Shown piece by piece: positions 9,291 through 19,634 of a DNA stretch of 41,159 bases; within the stretch, counting starts at the first letter, position 1, and every line of letters begins with the position of its first letter. The stretch lies in the IMG/VR virus record IMGVR_UViG_3300012920_000092, positions 1 through 41,159 of that record; one strand, written 5' to 3'. This stretch comes from a virus. The notes under the pieces were generated by a model. The model searched no databases and was not told the DNA's origin. It saw only the letters and a program-made list of their open reading frames with translations. The position numbers and the translations under genes are program-made.

Positions 9291-12200
9291 GCATAAAAAA
9301 ACTATTTGACAATAACAAACAAGCTGTTACTGTCGGAAAATTCCTAAAGCTTAATTCTCCAGATGCACTTGGTGATGGAATAGAATCCGCTGCTCATCTT
9401 AAGGAAGCAGTAAAAAAGCGAGACTATTTTCTTCCACCCGTAGACTATTCAGATCCTGAAAACTTTGTCAAGTTTGGATCCGCTGAGCAATATTATAAAA
9501 ACGCCTTTGAATACATTTCCAGTTATTATCCATACGATGGATCTAACCTTGAAAGGGTTCAGTTTTATAATAAAATCAACCCGTTAGAAAAGTATATTCT
9601 TGAAGATGTGTATCCAACATCCACTGGGTTTATTACTATAGGTTCAAATTATGGCACCCCAACTGCCAATGCAACAGGGTATTATTCAACGCCAACAGAT
9701 GAATACATCCAAATCAAGGGCGGTCCACATTCGGGCTCAATTTACAATGAGGAAAAAAATAGAACATCAAATTTAGAATTTGGCGGAACCGATGGAACTA
9801 CTGTAGAATTCTTCCTCAAAAAGAACTCCTTAATTAATTCCTCAACTGAGTCTGAAAGACAAGTAGTTTTCGATCTTTGGAACGGCGCTACCACAACAGC
9901 GGCAGATTACGGACGACTAAGAATAGAACTCGTATCGGGATCAGAAGATCGTTTTTATGTAACCATGAGATCAGGTTCAAATGGTTTTACAAATATTCAG
10001 ATACCATCTGCTGGTGGTCAAACTATTTCTGACGGAACATTTAGAAACTTCTCTTTTGTCTTTAATACTTCTGGGTCTTCTCCAACAATCGACTTCTTCG
10101 TCAACGGGACTTGCGTAGAGACGGCTATTGCCGGCGCAGTTGGTGATATAGGACTTGTAACCGGATCGATGATTGGTAACATTGGTGCCTTGAGGACTGA
10201 CATTTCAGGACTCCCCGGTGCGGCTCAAGGGTACGGTAAATTGTCAGCTTCTGTTGATGAATTTAGATTTTGGAAAACAAACAGAAATGACGAACAAATT
10301 GGAAGATACTGGTTTGATAACGTAGGCGGCGGCACCGACAAATACGATGCCAATGTTTCGCTGGGTGTGTACCTCAAATTTAATGAAGGTATAACTCAAA
10401 CAGCCAGCGTTGACCAAGTATGTTTAGATTATTCTGGTAGGCTTTCGAATGGATTATTCGTAGGTTATGACGCAACTAGAAGCAGAAATACAGGATCGGC
10501 TATAAATTTACAACAATTGGAATCAGTTGTCGAAATTGGCGACCCTATTGTCAGAACTGATAATCCTTTATATACAGCCCTGAAAGCAAGATACATTCTT
10601 TCGGGAAGCAATTACGATTATAATAATAATGCCCGCTTGTTGAATCACTTTCCAAATTGGATCGTTGAGACAGAGGAAAATAACTCAAATGAACTTGTGA
10701 ACATTACACAAGTTATTGCAAGCTATTTTGATACCCTTTATAATCAACTGACTGCTCTAAAAGAACTAAGGCATATAAAATACATTAGCGGCAGCTTGGA
10801 TGAATCAATCAATGAATATCCATATAACGATAGACTTGTCGAGTCAATGGGACTTGAAATGCCAGAGTTCTTTGAAAATGCTGGCACTTTACAGCAGTTT
10901 TTGCAAAGAGACGAACAAATAAATTTTGATGATAGATTGGTTGAAATCAAAAACTCTATCTATAAGAACATTTACAATAACCTTGCATTTATTCTAAAAT
11001 CTAAGGGAACCGAAAAATCCATTAGAAACTTCATCAGGTGCTTAGGGGTTAGCGAAGAGATTATAGCCCTCAACACTTATCCTGACAACTCTGATTTTGA
11101 GATTAAGAGTAATTATCTTTCTACAACAAGTACAAAGAAGTTTGCAGATTTTACAGGGCTCCTTGATCAGTCTGATGATGAAGCGACTGTTTACCAGTAT
11201 TATGAATCAGGGAACTCCAACTCTAAGGGATTCATTACTGGTTCATCAACAATTCAAGAGTATGCTTTCGCTTTACAGGGCGAAGTAGTATTCCCAGATA
11301 AAGACAATCAAGATCTTCTTCCTTATAACGTGCCCCGAGTTTTGACAGCTTCGATTATGGGCTTTCATACTCCACTTGATACAGATCAAACTTCTACGGA
11401 CTTAACTTGGGAAACTCCAGCGCAAGATCATGGCTTACAAGTATATCTTGTCAGGTCCCCAGGAGAATATGCCAAAATTTATCAGCCAGACTATCGTGTG
11501 CGAGATGGTTACTTTATGGTCAAGGACCGATCAGGTGCAACTCTTCTTACAAGTTCAATTTTCAATGATGTATATGATAACCAGAAGTGGAATCTAACTT
11601 TATCACTGCGTCCTAAGAAATATCCTTTCACAGATGGCATTGTTGGCGCAAGTGTGGCAACTGATGGATACACGCTTGAACTTTATGGTGTAAATTACGA
11701 CACCGGAATCAAAAGAAATAGCTTTTTAGCTAGCGCTAGTGTTGCTTATGCAGTTGGTTCGGAAATAATAAAATCAAATAAAAGAGTATATGTCGGTGCT
11801 CACAGAACCAACTTCACTGGAAGTGTTATTGAAAACACAGACATCCGTGCATCAAGTATAAGATTCTGGACAGATTACCTGCCAACAGGAACGCTTGATT
11901 TACAAGCTCGTGAAGCGGACTCTTTTGGTCGTCAGAGTCCTTATAATAATGTTTATTCTTTCCAGGCAACAAATCCAAATGTTTATATACCAAAAATTCA
12001 AACACTTGCACTAAATTGGGATTTTGGAAATGTAACTGGTAGTGATTCATCTGGTCGATTTACAGTGGCAGATTTCTCTTCTGGATCTGCTGCTGGTGAT
12101 TATCCTGCCGAATATCAAGGATCAACCTTTAGTAAAATAAATCTTCGCCAGCACACAGGTCGTGGCGACTTCTTCAAGGCTAGCTTCACTCCTGTAAGAA

Positions 12201-15200
12201 AAGAATATATTTACACCGACAAACTCCAGATACCAGAGTATGTTGGTGGCGAGGAGATGGTAAAGGCTCTAAATGTTAATGAAAATACCTTTGGGATCTA
12301 TACACGTCCTGAGACTTTCTATTTCGCAGTAGAAAGAAGTATGTACAGAAGCATCTCTAACAGAATGTTGGAGTTGTTCTCTAGTATTGATGAGTTTAAT
12401 AATCTTATCGGCGAGCCCGTAAATAAATATCGTTTGAATTATAAGCGCATGGAAAAGATCAGAGAGATCTTCTTCAGAAAAGTAAAAAATGACATTCCTG
12501 ATCTTGAGAAGTACATTGATTACTACAAATGGCTAGATGCTTCAATGAATCAAGTCATTGAGGAGTTCTTCCCAGAGTCTGCCCGTCATGCTAGCGATGT
12601 AAGAAAAGTTGTTGAGAATCATGTTCTTGAGCGTCCAAAGATTCGACATAAGATTTCTATTCTAAAGAGTCGCCACCCTGATGACCCTGGTGGCATTTTA
12701 GGTGCGACTAGAGGCACCGTATGTTTAGATGCAGTAGGTTGGGGCAAAAATCATCATCCCATATCTGATAAAGAAAATGAAAACTGTACATGGTGGAGAA
12801 CTAGAGCCGAACGAGATATTTCACCCCTAGTAGCAACAGGCGGTGTATTACTGACACGAAACGCTATACTCAATGCTATTTCACGGGAAGTCGGCAAAAA
12901 CGATGCAGCAAACAAAGAACATAACTTAAATTCAGTTGTTTGTTTATCAGCCAATTTTATTCCTCCTTATTATGGTGGCACAAATCAAGACCTTAGTAAA
13001 AAACGTAGACTAAGAGACTTGACCTTTGATAGGTTTGAGGCATTAGAAGACTGTACAGATGAGTTGGAACCAAATCAGAAAAAGAAAATTGCTTTCCGAG
13101 CAACAAAAGATGGAGTTGAATATAAGGGTAATCTTGTAACTCCATTTACAGCGTTAAGTTCAAGTATCACTACGGGGTACAATGCATCCCTGGTCACAGG
13201 TGGATTGACAGGCATTAGCCTAACAAACCTTCATGAAGATTCTGTACATCCATTCCGACATAGTGTCCCAATGCAGGGACCATTCACCGAGCGATGGGTT
13301 GGTGGTATCCAAGCAAGGCACAATGCGCCATTTAGAACGGCAGATCGTGCCGAAGAATACAATTTAGAGATTGCTAGTGGCACTGGTTCTATAACCACGC
13401 TGACAACAGAAAACAAGCCTAAAGGTCAATACCTAAGAGGTTTGTCTTCTAAATCGCCGGTAAACATTAATAATATCAAAACTGTAATTTCTGGTAACGT
13501 TGTTGCTGACGGTGTTAGAAAAGTTGGAAACTATTCAAAATATTATGAAGTTGTGCAGGGTAATGATAGATCCCAAACAAATATGGATTTTGTTTTCACA
13601 AATGAAAATTATAACCATACCGCCCCAACTGCTTTCTTGACTCCCCCTAACAGAAGAGCCGCCGCTCCAGCTACAGCTACTATCGTAATTTCAGATTCTG
13701 GAGCTATTATCAACGGTGAAACCTTTATCCTCATTGATTCAACGGGTGTTAGTACAACATATACAATCAATGGTGGCGTTTTGCCAGCGGCTGGCGGCGG
13801 CACTGCTCCTACAGCTACAGTTGGTTTTTCTGGAGTAGGTGGTGGTGCTGCCGGTAAGATTGCAGCGGCCGCAGCAATAGCCATAGCCATCAATAACACC
13901 ACGGGAGCCAGTTACTCAGCATCTTCTGATGGTGTCGATACTGTGACAATTACTCAGGGTATTGGTGGTATTGCCGGCAACACATTTACAACCAACTCAA
14001 TGACTGGGACTACACTTAGTGACTTTATTGGTGGCGTTCCATCACTCACGGGCTCGGCAGATTACCCAGCCCCACGACAAATATCATCAAGAAGAATAAA
14101 TGAAACAATTATTGCGGATAGGTTCTCCGCCCCTGGTTCAAAGCAGGATTCCAAGCAACAGTTTAGAGATGTAAACTCAGACCAGTTCTCTCCAAATAAT
14201 GCACTTCCTTTCAGAAATATTGTAGTCAGGTTGCCCCATAGTGAAGACCTAAGAAAACATTCTGAGTTTGGTGGTTACGAGAGTGGAAGCACTACAGTCC
14301 CTTCAATTCACAAAATACAGAGAAATAGAGTCCAACAACCCCAGATAGGTGAAACGTTTCCAGTCACCACAATTATTACAGGAAGCACGTTTGATAATGC
14401 ATATGTGACCCGACCTGTTCCAGCGGCAGATAGATCTCAATGGACTTCTTACATATTAGGAGCAGACAACTCTGCTGTTCGGGATGAATATATTGGGCTT
14501 CGTTCAAAATACCCTCAGAATATTTCTTTTACAACTCAATCTTCTACTGAAATAGCGTCGTTTACTGATTCTGTATTTTCAAACATAAATAACGCTAACC
14601 AGTTTATTTGGGCAAATAACCGTGACTTCGTACCGTGGGTGCAAATAAGAAATTCTGAAAACCCATATGCAAAATATTATACACGCAAAAATACATATGA
14701 AATTCTTCCAGAAGAGGTAGTTTCGCTTCAAGCAGGAACAAACCTCCCAGAGATTTCATTTGCCGATGGCTCAAACGGAACTTTACCAACTCAAGTACGC
14801 CAAGTAACGGACAGAAAGAATAATGCATCCAATTATTATTTCTCTGTAGCTCTGAGGGAACCCCCTGTAACCTCAAGGTATAAACCTTTGGTACACCAAA
14901 TTAGAACTCCTCTTGGCACTCCTGCTAAAACTTCGAATAACAAAACAACAATAAGTTTGAAATATAGTTATGGCAATGACCTCATGGGGTTTGCTAATCG
15001 TGAATTGAACAGAAGGATACAGGGAAGATCCAAGTTTTCTTACGGAACAATAAAAAGACCGTATGAAATTATGAGAGAACAATTTGTTCCAGATGCTCCC
15101 AATTCAATTAGTGGTGTTGACTTAATAAAAGTATTCTCATATTCCGAAACAATATATCCAAAAGAAGTTTACACATATCTTTCTGGATCTCGTGCAAGAT

Positions 15201-18200
15201 TATCTTTTGTTAATGATTTCTGGCTTGATGATTCAAATGTAACAAGCTTCGATGCATCGTCTCTTGTAACTTACTCGGACATCCTGAACCCAACGATCCA
15301 GACAACATTAGTAAGACAACTCCCAAGGATGCTAGCACCGCACACAACTTCTCAAGGGTATGTTGTTCAAGCAAAAGAAAACACACCTTTCAATGCTTTA
15401 GATCCTTCTTATCAAATGGCAACTGGTGCTGGTTCTGCTTCTATTTGGCCTATGGACTCGTTCATGTTTGCAGACTCTACAGGGTCTTTAGCCACCGTTC
15501 TGACGGCTTCGGTTCCTGTTTTGTTGGCTGATGCTGCAACCATGCCATGTGGCGAATTAATGATGACACATTATGGAACAATAGATGATGGGCTTACAAA
15601 TACAACATATACAAATGGAACAGCTTCTTACCAAACGGCAAGCATAAACTCTTCACAATATGTGTATAACATTCCGGTTGCCATAGAGACGAGCACAGCA
15701 GTACCAGCCGTTGCTGCTCGTGCTGCTATTACAGCTAGTTATGATGAGGGGCAACTTCTCGCTGCGGCGAATGCCATTATTACCATAACTTCTTTTTCAA
15801 CGGCTGCCCTTGATCCATCTGGTGGATCATCTCTGACCGGTGGCCGGACCATTATAATTCCTGACAATTCAGGAAACACTGTGACTTTCTATTTCTCATC
15901 GGCGAAACCTCACGGCACTGTTACACGATTAAATCCTATCGAATATGTGGTTGACATAGGTGGTGTTACTAGTATTGTTGATGTGGCGAACTCATTGCAT
16001 AATGGGGTACTCCTTGCACAGTCAAATAGTGATCTTTTGGTAACACCTGACCCCGCAGCGATTACATCGGGCAAGGTATATATTGTCGCTGACGCTCTCG
16101 GTTCTGGAATAAATGGTACAGCAATAACTGGCACAGGAATTGGAACTGTAGCTACTCAATTGCCTTATGCCGGCGGGTCAGAATATACATATAACGCTAA
16201 AACTTTACTCATCGATGATGACTCTCACGGTACCGTAAGTTATAGTTTTGATTCCTCTTTGGCACACGGAAGCTCCAATCTAACCACTATTGGTACTTCA
16301 GGAGCAACAGCCGCACAAGTCGCCGCCGCTATACGCCAGACAATTAATTTGTCTCAAGGTGCTGGAAATATAAACGTAACTGCTGGGACTGTGGTAGGAA
16401 ATACAGTTCCTTTGACTGCGGATAACGCAGGGATTGCGATGAATGGTGAGCCCATAGCTGGATCTGCGGAAGCTGATGGCGGAATTGTGGCAGTGGATTT
16501 CGCCCACGGGGCAGCAGGTTATACCAGTATGGGATCCCGACCTGAACCCCGTTCTCCCGGCTCTGTCTACACAAGACCAGCGTGGACAGCAGGACTTAAC
16601 AGGCGTTTGGTTGATGGTCCAAATAAGGGCAATACGACTACTTCTGTTTATCCATTTTATAATAGTTATGAAGTGTTTGCCCAAGACATAAGGCTCGCAG
16701 CAAAAGATCACACGATTGTTCCAGAATATCGTATCAGTGAACATGTATCAACATTTCAGCAGCAAGGTTCTTTGTTTGCACTTGTGTCTGCCTCCTTAGA
16801 GATCACAGGGGCAGTCAACACAATCAATAATGGAGCATTTCCTCAGTTTTACGACAGATATTGCGAAACAGATGATATAGAATTCTTAGAAGATTTCATG
16901 CCAACTGACGAAGCAGACAGAAACTTTATCTTTAATAAATATCCAAGACACTTTGAGATGAACTCAGAGGCTGTTATCAAGCTTCTCCCTTACAGCGGGT
17001 TTTATCCAGTTGATAGAACTTTAGATATAGCAGCGCTGTTTAGCTCCTCTTATGGGCCAAATGCAATTATAACTGGTGCCGATGCTGCAAAAACCCAAGC
17101 GTGGAGATCTATTCTGAGACCATTTTATGCACCAGGCATTATGTATAATTCAATTAAGTCTGGTATAGCGGTAGATTACCCAATCAGAAGATCTGGAAGA
17201 AATGATACACAATTTGAGCCAGTGGCAATTACAGCCGCCGATCCACTACAAGGTGCATTAAGCGGAGCATTAGACGCCTCAGTGACTTCTACGGGACAAG
17301 TTCCTGGGAACTCAAGAAGAAGTCGCCCCAACTCAGACTGGGGTACTACTGAAGCCAATAAGTTTTTCTGGGCAGACAGGTTGCCATTTGAGACGATCTT
17401 GGACCCTGTTGATGCTCTTCAACAAGGTTTTCAAAATCCAACAGTATTATCTGATATCAATCAGTTGTTGGTTCTTGATGCGAGTGGGTCAATCAATCCC
17501 AAATCTCTTGACGACTCTTTATATAAGAAAGCAGTATCAAACTTTTTGGCGAACGTTCCCAAGTTCTTCTTGCGTAAGAAGACGAACAAGTTCGGATCAG
17601 ATGGACACTTGACAAAGTTTGTATCTCAGTTTGGCAAACCAGCAACGTCAGAAGGTGAAACTTCTGTACCTGTAAGGTCTGTTGAAGTTGATAAGGATGC
17701 TGCATATATGATGGAGATTGGACTTCTCAAAACAGACAACTTCAATTTCTACAGCAATCCATACGCTTTTGGTATACCAACTGCTACAGGTTCTCAAGGT
17801 TGGGATTCTTTAAATACCAATCAAGTTCCTACATCTCCAAACTGGCCTAAGCACCGTGGCGAGTTTGCTCCATTTACTCCTCCACATTATTACGGACCAT
17901 CTCTTGTAAGAATTACGTTTGTTCCGTCTGGAGATAAGGACGCATATACACTAGATGAAATTATCAACAATGATCGTGGCGAGGTATATGTACAGTTCTT
18001 AAATGAGAGTGGAAGTTATTATGATTTTACCTCTGGGTCATTTGTTGATCGAGACGGTAACACTGTCACAACAACAACTTCTCCTGATTATGGCTGGAAC
18101 CGAGCCTGGCAGAATAGAATGGATATTGATGCATCTATTAATATTAATAACGAATTTCCAATCGATAGTGGCGGAACGTATAAATCATCAGATCCTAACA

Positions 18201-19609
18201 AGTGGGTGATTATGCCCAAGTGGGAATGTCCAACCCTTGACTTTCCAGACAGGTCTAAGCCTGCCGACCAATATGCTTTTTCATCTTCTGTGACTCCTAG
18301 TGAATACACTTCATCAGCACAGGGAATGTGGCACCAGTATGGCATCATGCCTAATAATAATGAGGGTTCTTACCTTTATATCAAGGATATTCCTACTGGC
18401 GATAGTGAGGAGTTTGATTATGTTGCTATTGGGACAACCCCTGCATCTGATTCAATCCGGACATATACCTATGTGAGTAAGGTTCCAAAGTTTGTTTCAG
18501 ATGCTGATAAGAGCGTCAAATCATTAGCAGACTTGTGTGGTTTTGATCCTGAAGAAATTATACGCTCAGGTTTTGACTTCTCAAAGGCTAAGCGCCTCGG
18601 CGAACTTGCAGAAGACGATGAAAAGTCAATGTCCGAAGCAATACTTGCTTTACCATTCTATCTCGACAAAGAGCAAAAGCCAAGGCTTATCACACTCCAA
18701 GCACCAGCAGATAAATTGGGACCAAAGATAAAACAGTTTAGAAAACAATTTACTAAATTCTCATTACCTCCCTCTTTGGCTTCTAAACTATTAGGCATGG
18801 TTCCAAGTGGATATCCAAACATTCCTGATGTCATAAATCCATTTGGTGGAGATGATTACGATTCAATCCTTAGTGGAGAGTCTATGGCTGCTACTCCTGT
18901 GGTATACTTGATGGAACACAAAGTAAATCTGACCCGCCAAGACCTGGCTGATATCTGGCAAGGAATTATGCCAGATCTTTCTACCAATTTCAAAACAAGC
19001 CTATCGGCGGTTGATCATTATATGCCTGGTGACAGGGTAGAAGAGGAAACAACAAGATTCCCAGAAGTTCTCAGGGAACAATTGAACCTTGGTGTCAATA
19101 GAGATGGTCACCCAAGATATGATCTTCTTGATATTGCCGATCATCCAGACACCCTTGGACTTTTTCCAGATATCAAGTGGCTTGTCTTCAAAGTAAAAGA
19201 AAGGGGCATTTCAGACTACTCTCAAATGGTAGTAGAGGAAGTTGAGGGTGATAATGCCTTTACGTTTGATAGCATACGACAAACTTTATTGAATGAAGGA
19301 CTTGGGCAAGAGATCGCAGACAGACTGCTTAGTGATCGAGATAAGTTCTCGAAGAGTATTTATATTTATAAGCACAAGTTGCTTGACCCAACTTTCAACT
19401 GGCCTTACGATTTCTGTTCTTTGATTGAACTTGGAAAAATAAATACTAAGATTGGCTTCCGACCCGAGTTGAATAAAGAAGTTCAAGAGTATGAAGCAGA
19501 AGGTCGATTTATTGCAGACCAGCTTGAAGAAGCAGTCGAGCAAAGGCGAACAGGTGCCCTCGGTGCTGATGGTTTACCAGGCTTAGACACTAGAAGGAAC
19601 TTCACATAA
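9287..19609 (+). CDS. Giant virion protein with LamG-like domains (3,440 residues)
   Basis: This gene takes up a quarter of the window. Residues ~150-370 look like a LamG / concanavalin-A-like lectin domain (NLEFGGTDGTTVEFFLKK, then FRNFSFVFNTSG, IDFFVNGTCVE and SASVDEFRFWKTNRND). A second LamG-like unit lies at ~715-865 (WNLTLSLRPKKYPF, YTLELYGVNYDTG, RVYVGAHRTNFTGS, SSIRFWTDYL). Between them, residues ~559-588 (IYKNIYNNLAFILKSKGTEK) form a helical linker of a kind I associate with large tail proteins. Three alanine/glycine-rich modules lie at ~1458-1588, ~2160-2295 and ~2298-2418. The C-terminal ~1,000 residues are mixed and unassigned. Translation starts in an ATGA overlap with the previous gene. 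A peripheral tail or fibre component binding glycans is the best inference. Confidence 0.85.
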   Translation: MSIKKLFDNNKQAVTVGKFLKLNSPDALGDGIESAAHLKEAVKKRDYFLPPVDYSDPENFVKFGSAEQYYKNAFEYISSYYPYDGSNLERVQFYNKINPLEKYILEDVYPTSTGFITIGSNYGTPTANATGYYSTPTDEYIQIKGGPHSGSIYNEEKNRTSNLEFGGTDGTTVEFFLKKNSLINSSTESERQVVFDLWNGATTTAADYGRLRIELVSGSEDRFYVTMRSGSNGFTNIQIPSAGGQTISDGTFRNFSFVFNTSGSSPTIDFFVNGTCVETAIAGAVGDIGLVTGSMIGNIGALRTDISGLPGAAQGYGKLSASVDEFRFWKTNRNDEQIGRYWFDNVGGGTDKYDANVSLGVYLKFNEGITQTASVDQVCLDYSGRLSNGLFVGYDATRSRNTGSAINLQQLESVVEIGDPIVRTDNPLYTALKARYILSGSNYDYNNNARLLNHFPNWIVETEENNSNELVNITQVIASYFDTLYNQLTALKELRHIKYISGSLDESINEYPYNDRLVESMGLEMPEFFENAGTLQQFLQRDEQINFDDRLVEIKNSIYKNIYNNLAFILKSKGTEKSIRNFIRCLGVSEEIIALNTYPDNSDFEIKSNYLSTTSTKKFADFTGLLDQSDDEATVYQYYESGNSNSKGFITGSSTIQEYAFALQGEVVFPDKDNQDLLPYNVPRVLTASIMGFHTPLDTDQTSTDLTWETPAQDHGLQVYLVRSPGEYAKIYQPDYRVRDGYFMVKDRSGATLLTSSIFNDVYDNQKWNLTLSLRPKKYPFTDGIVGASVATDGYTLELYGVNYDTGIKRNSFLASASVAYAVGSEIIKSNKRVYVGAHRTNFTGSVIENTDIRASSIRFWTDYLPTGTLDLQAREADSFGRQSPYNNVYSFQATNPNVYIPKIQTLALNWDFGNVTGSDSSGRFTVADFSSGSAAGDYPAEYQGSTFSKINLRQHTGRGDFFKASFTPVRKEYIYTDKLQIPEYVGGEEMVKALNVNENTFGIYTRPETFYFAVERSMYRSISNRMLELFSSIDEFNNLIGEPVNKYRLNYKRMEKIREIFFRKVKNDIPDLEKYIDYYKWLDASMNQVIEEFFPESARHASDVRKVVENHVLERPKIRHKISILKSRHPDDPGGILGATRGTVCLDAVGWGKNHHPISDKENENCTWWRTRAERDISPLVATGGVLLTRNAILNAISREVGKNDAANKEHNLNSVVCLSANFIPPYYGGTNQDLSKKRRLRDLTFDRFEALEDCTDELEPNQKKKIAFRATKDGVEYKGNLVTPFTALSSSITTGYNASLVTGGLTGISLTNLHEDSVHPFRHSVPMQGPFTERWVGGIQARHNAPFRTADRAEEYNLEIASGTGSITTLTTENKPKGQYLRGLSSKSPVNINNIKTVISGNVVADGVRKVGNYSKYYEVVQGNDRSQTNMDFVFTNENYNHTAPTAFLTPPNRRAAAPATATIVISDSGAIINGETFILIDSTGVSTTYTINGGVLPAAGGGTAPTATVGFSGVGGGAAGKIAAAAAIAIAINNTTGASYSASSDGVDTVTITQGIGGIAGNTFTTNSMTGTTLSDFIGGVPSLTGSADYPAPRQISSRRINETIIADRFSAPGSKQDSKQQFRDVNSDQFSPNNALPFRNIVVRLPHSEDLRKHSEFGGYESGSTTVPSIHKIQRNRVQQPQIGETFPVTTIITGSTFDNAYVTRPVPAADRSQWTSYILGADNSAVRDEYIGLRSKYPQNISFTTQSSTEIASFTDSVFSNINNANQFIWANNRDFVPWVQIRNSENPYAKYYTRKNTYEILPEEVVSLQAGTNLPEISFADGSNGTLPTQVRQVTDRKNNASNYYFSVALREPPVTSRYKPLVHQIRTPLGTPAKTSNNKTTISLKYSYGNDLMGFANRELNRRIQGRSKFSYGTIKRPYEIMREQFVPDAPNSISGVDLIKVFSYSETIYPKEVYTYLSGSRARLSFVNDFWLDDSNVTSFDASSLVTYSDILNPTIQTTLVRQLPRMLAPHTTSQGYVVQAKENTPFNALDPSYQMATGAGSASIWPMDSFMFADSTGSLATVLTASVPVLLADAATMPCGELMMTHYGTIDDGLTNTTYTNGTASYQTASINSSQYVYNIPVAIETSTAVPAVAARAAITASYDEGQLLAAANAIITITSFSTAALDPSGGSSLTGGRTIIIPDNSGNTVTFYFSSAKPHGTVTRLNPIEYVVDIGGVTSIVDVANSLHNGVLLAQSNSDLLVTPDPAAITSGKVYIVADALGSGINGTAITGTGIGTVATQLPYAGGSEYTYNAKTLLIDDDSHGTVSYSFDSSLAHGSSNLTTIGTSGATAAQVAAAIRQTINLSQGAGNINVTAGTVVGNTVPLTADNAGIAMNGEPIAGSAEADGGIVAVDFAHGAAGYTSMGSRPEPRSPGSVYTRPAWTAGLNRRLVDGPNKGNTTTSVYPFYNSYEVFAQDIRLAAKDHTIVPEYRISEHVSTFQQQGSLFALVSASLEITGAVNTINNGAFPQFYDRYCETDDIEFLEDFMPTDEADRNFIFNKYPRHFEMNSEAVIKLLPYSGFYPVDRTLDIAALFSSSYGPNAIITGADAAKTQAWRSILRPFYAPGIMYNSIKSGIAVDYPIRRSGRNDTQFEPVAITAADPLQGALSGALDASVTSTGQVPGNSRRSRPNSDWGTTEANKFFWADRLPFETILDPVDALQQGFQNPTVLSDINQLLVLDASGSINPKSLDDSLYKKAVSNFLANVPKFFLRKKTNKFGSDGHLTKFVSQFGKPATSEGETSVPVRSVEVDKDAAYMMEIGLLKTDNFNFYSNPYAFGIPTATGSQGWDSLNTNQVPTSPNWPKHRGEFAPFTPPHYYGPSLVRITFVPSGDKDAYTLDEIINNDRGEVYVQFLNESGSYYDFTSGSFVDRDGNTVTTTTSPDYGWNRAWQNRMDIDASININNEFPIDSGGTYKSSDPNKWVIMPKWECPTLDFPDRSKPADQYAFSSSVTPSEYTSSAQGMWHQYGIMPNNNEGSYLYIKDIPTGDSEEFDYVAIGTTPASDSIRTYTYVSKVPKFVSDADKSVKSLADLCGFDPEEIIRSGFDFSKAKRLGELAEDDEKSMSEAILALPFYLDKEQKPRLITLQAPADKLGPKIKQFRKQFTKFSLPPSLASKLLGMVPSGYPNIPDVINPFGGDDYDSILSGESMAATPVVYLMEHKVNLTRQDLADIWQGIMPDLSTNFKTSLSAVDHYMPGDRVEEETTRFPEVLREQLNLGVNRDGHPRYDLLDIADHPDTLGLFPDIKWLVFKVKERGISDYSQMVVEEVEGDNAFTFDSIRQTLLNEGLGQEIADRLLSDRDKFSKSIYIYKHKLLDPTFNWPYDFCSLIELGKINTKIGFRPELNKEVQEYEAEGRFIADQLEEAVEQRRTGALGADGLPGLDTRRNFT
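13660..14049 (+). repeat. Ala/Gly-rich repeated module, copy 1, inside the giant LamG protein
   Basis: This segment encodes residues ~1458-1588. It has a strand pair (TIVISDSGAIINGETFIL, then GVSTTYTING), an Ala-rich helix (KIAAAAAIAIAINN) and a second strand pair (DGVDTVTITQGIGGIAGN). This 'set value, alanine helix, evaluate, GN' pattern recurs twice more in the same protein. Local base composition is visibly richer in G+C than the flanks and includes an eight-base GCGGCCGC. Confidence 0.55.
15765..16540 (+). repeat. Ala/Gly-rich repeated modules, copies 2 and 3, inside the giant LamG protein
   Basis: Two adjacent diverged copies encode residues ~2160-2295 and ~2298-2418. Copy 2 shows RTIIIPDNSGNTVTFYFSS, VTSIVDVANSLHNGV and GSGINGTAITG. 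Copy 3 shows KTLLIDDDSHGTVSYSF, ATAAQVAAAIRQTINLS and NAGIAMNGEPIAGS. The shared layout is a strand pair, an 'A..A...I...I' helix, then a strand pair ending in a Gly-Asn turn. Similarity to copy 1 is in layout more than identity. Confidence 0.5.
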
Positions 19610-19634
19610 AATCGGCATAGGTGATATTTAAGAT

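Noticed and set aside
16298-16744. Open frame on the - strand (148 codons) inside the giant LamG gene
   Set aside because: It lies wholly inside a well-supported + strand gene and gives a Cys/Ser-rich product with no domain.
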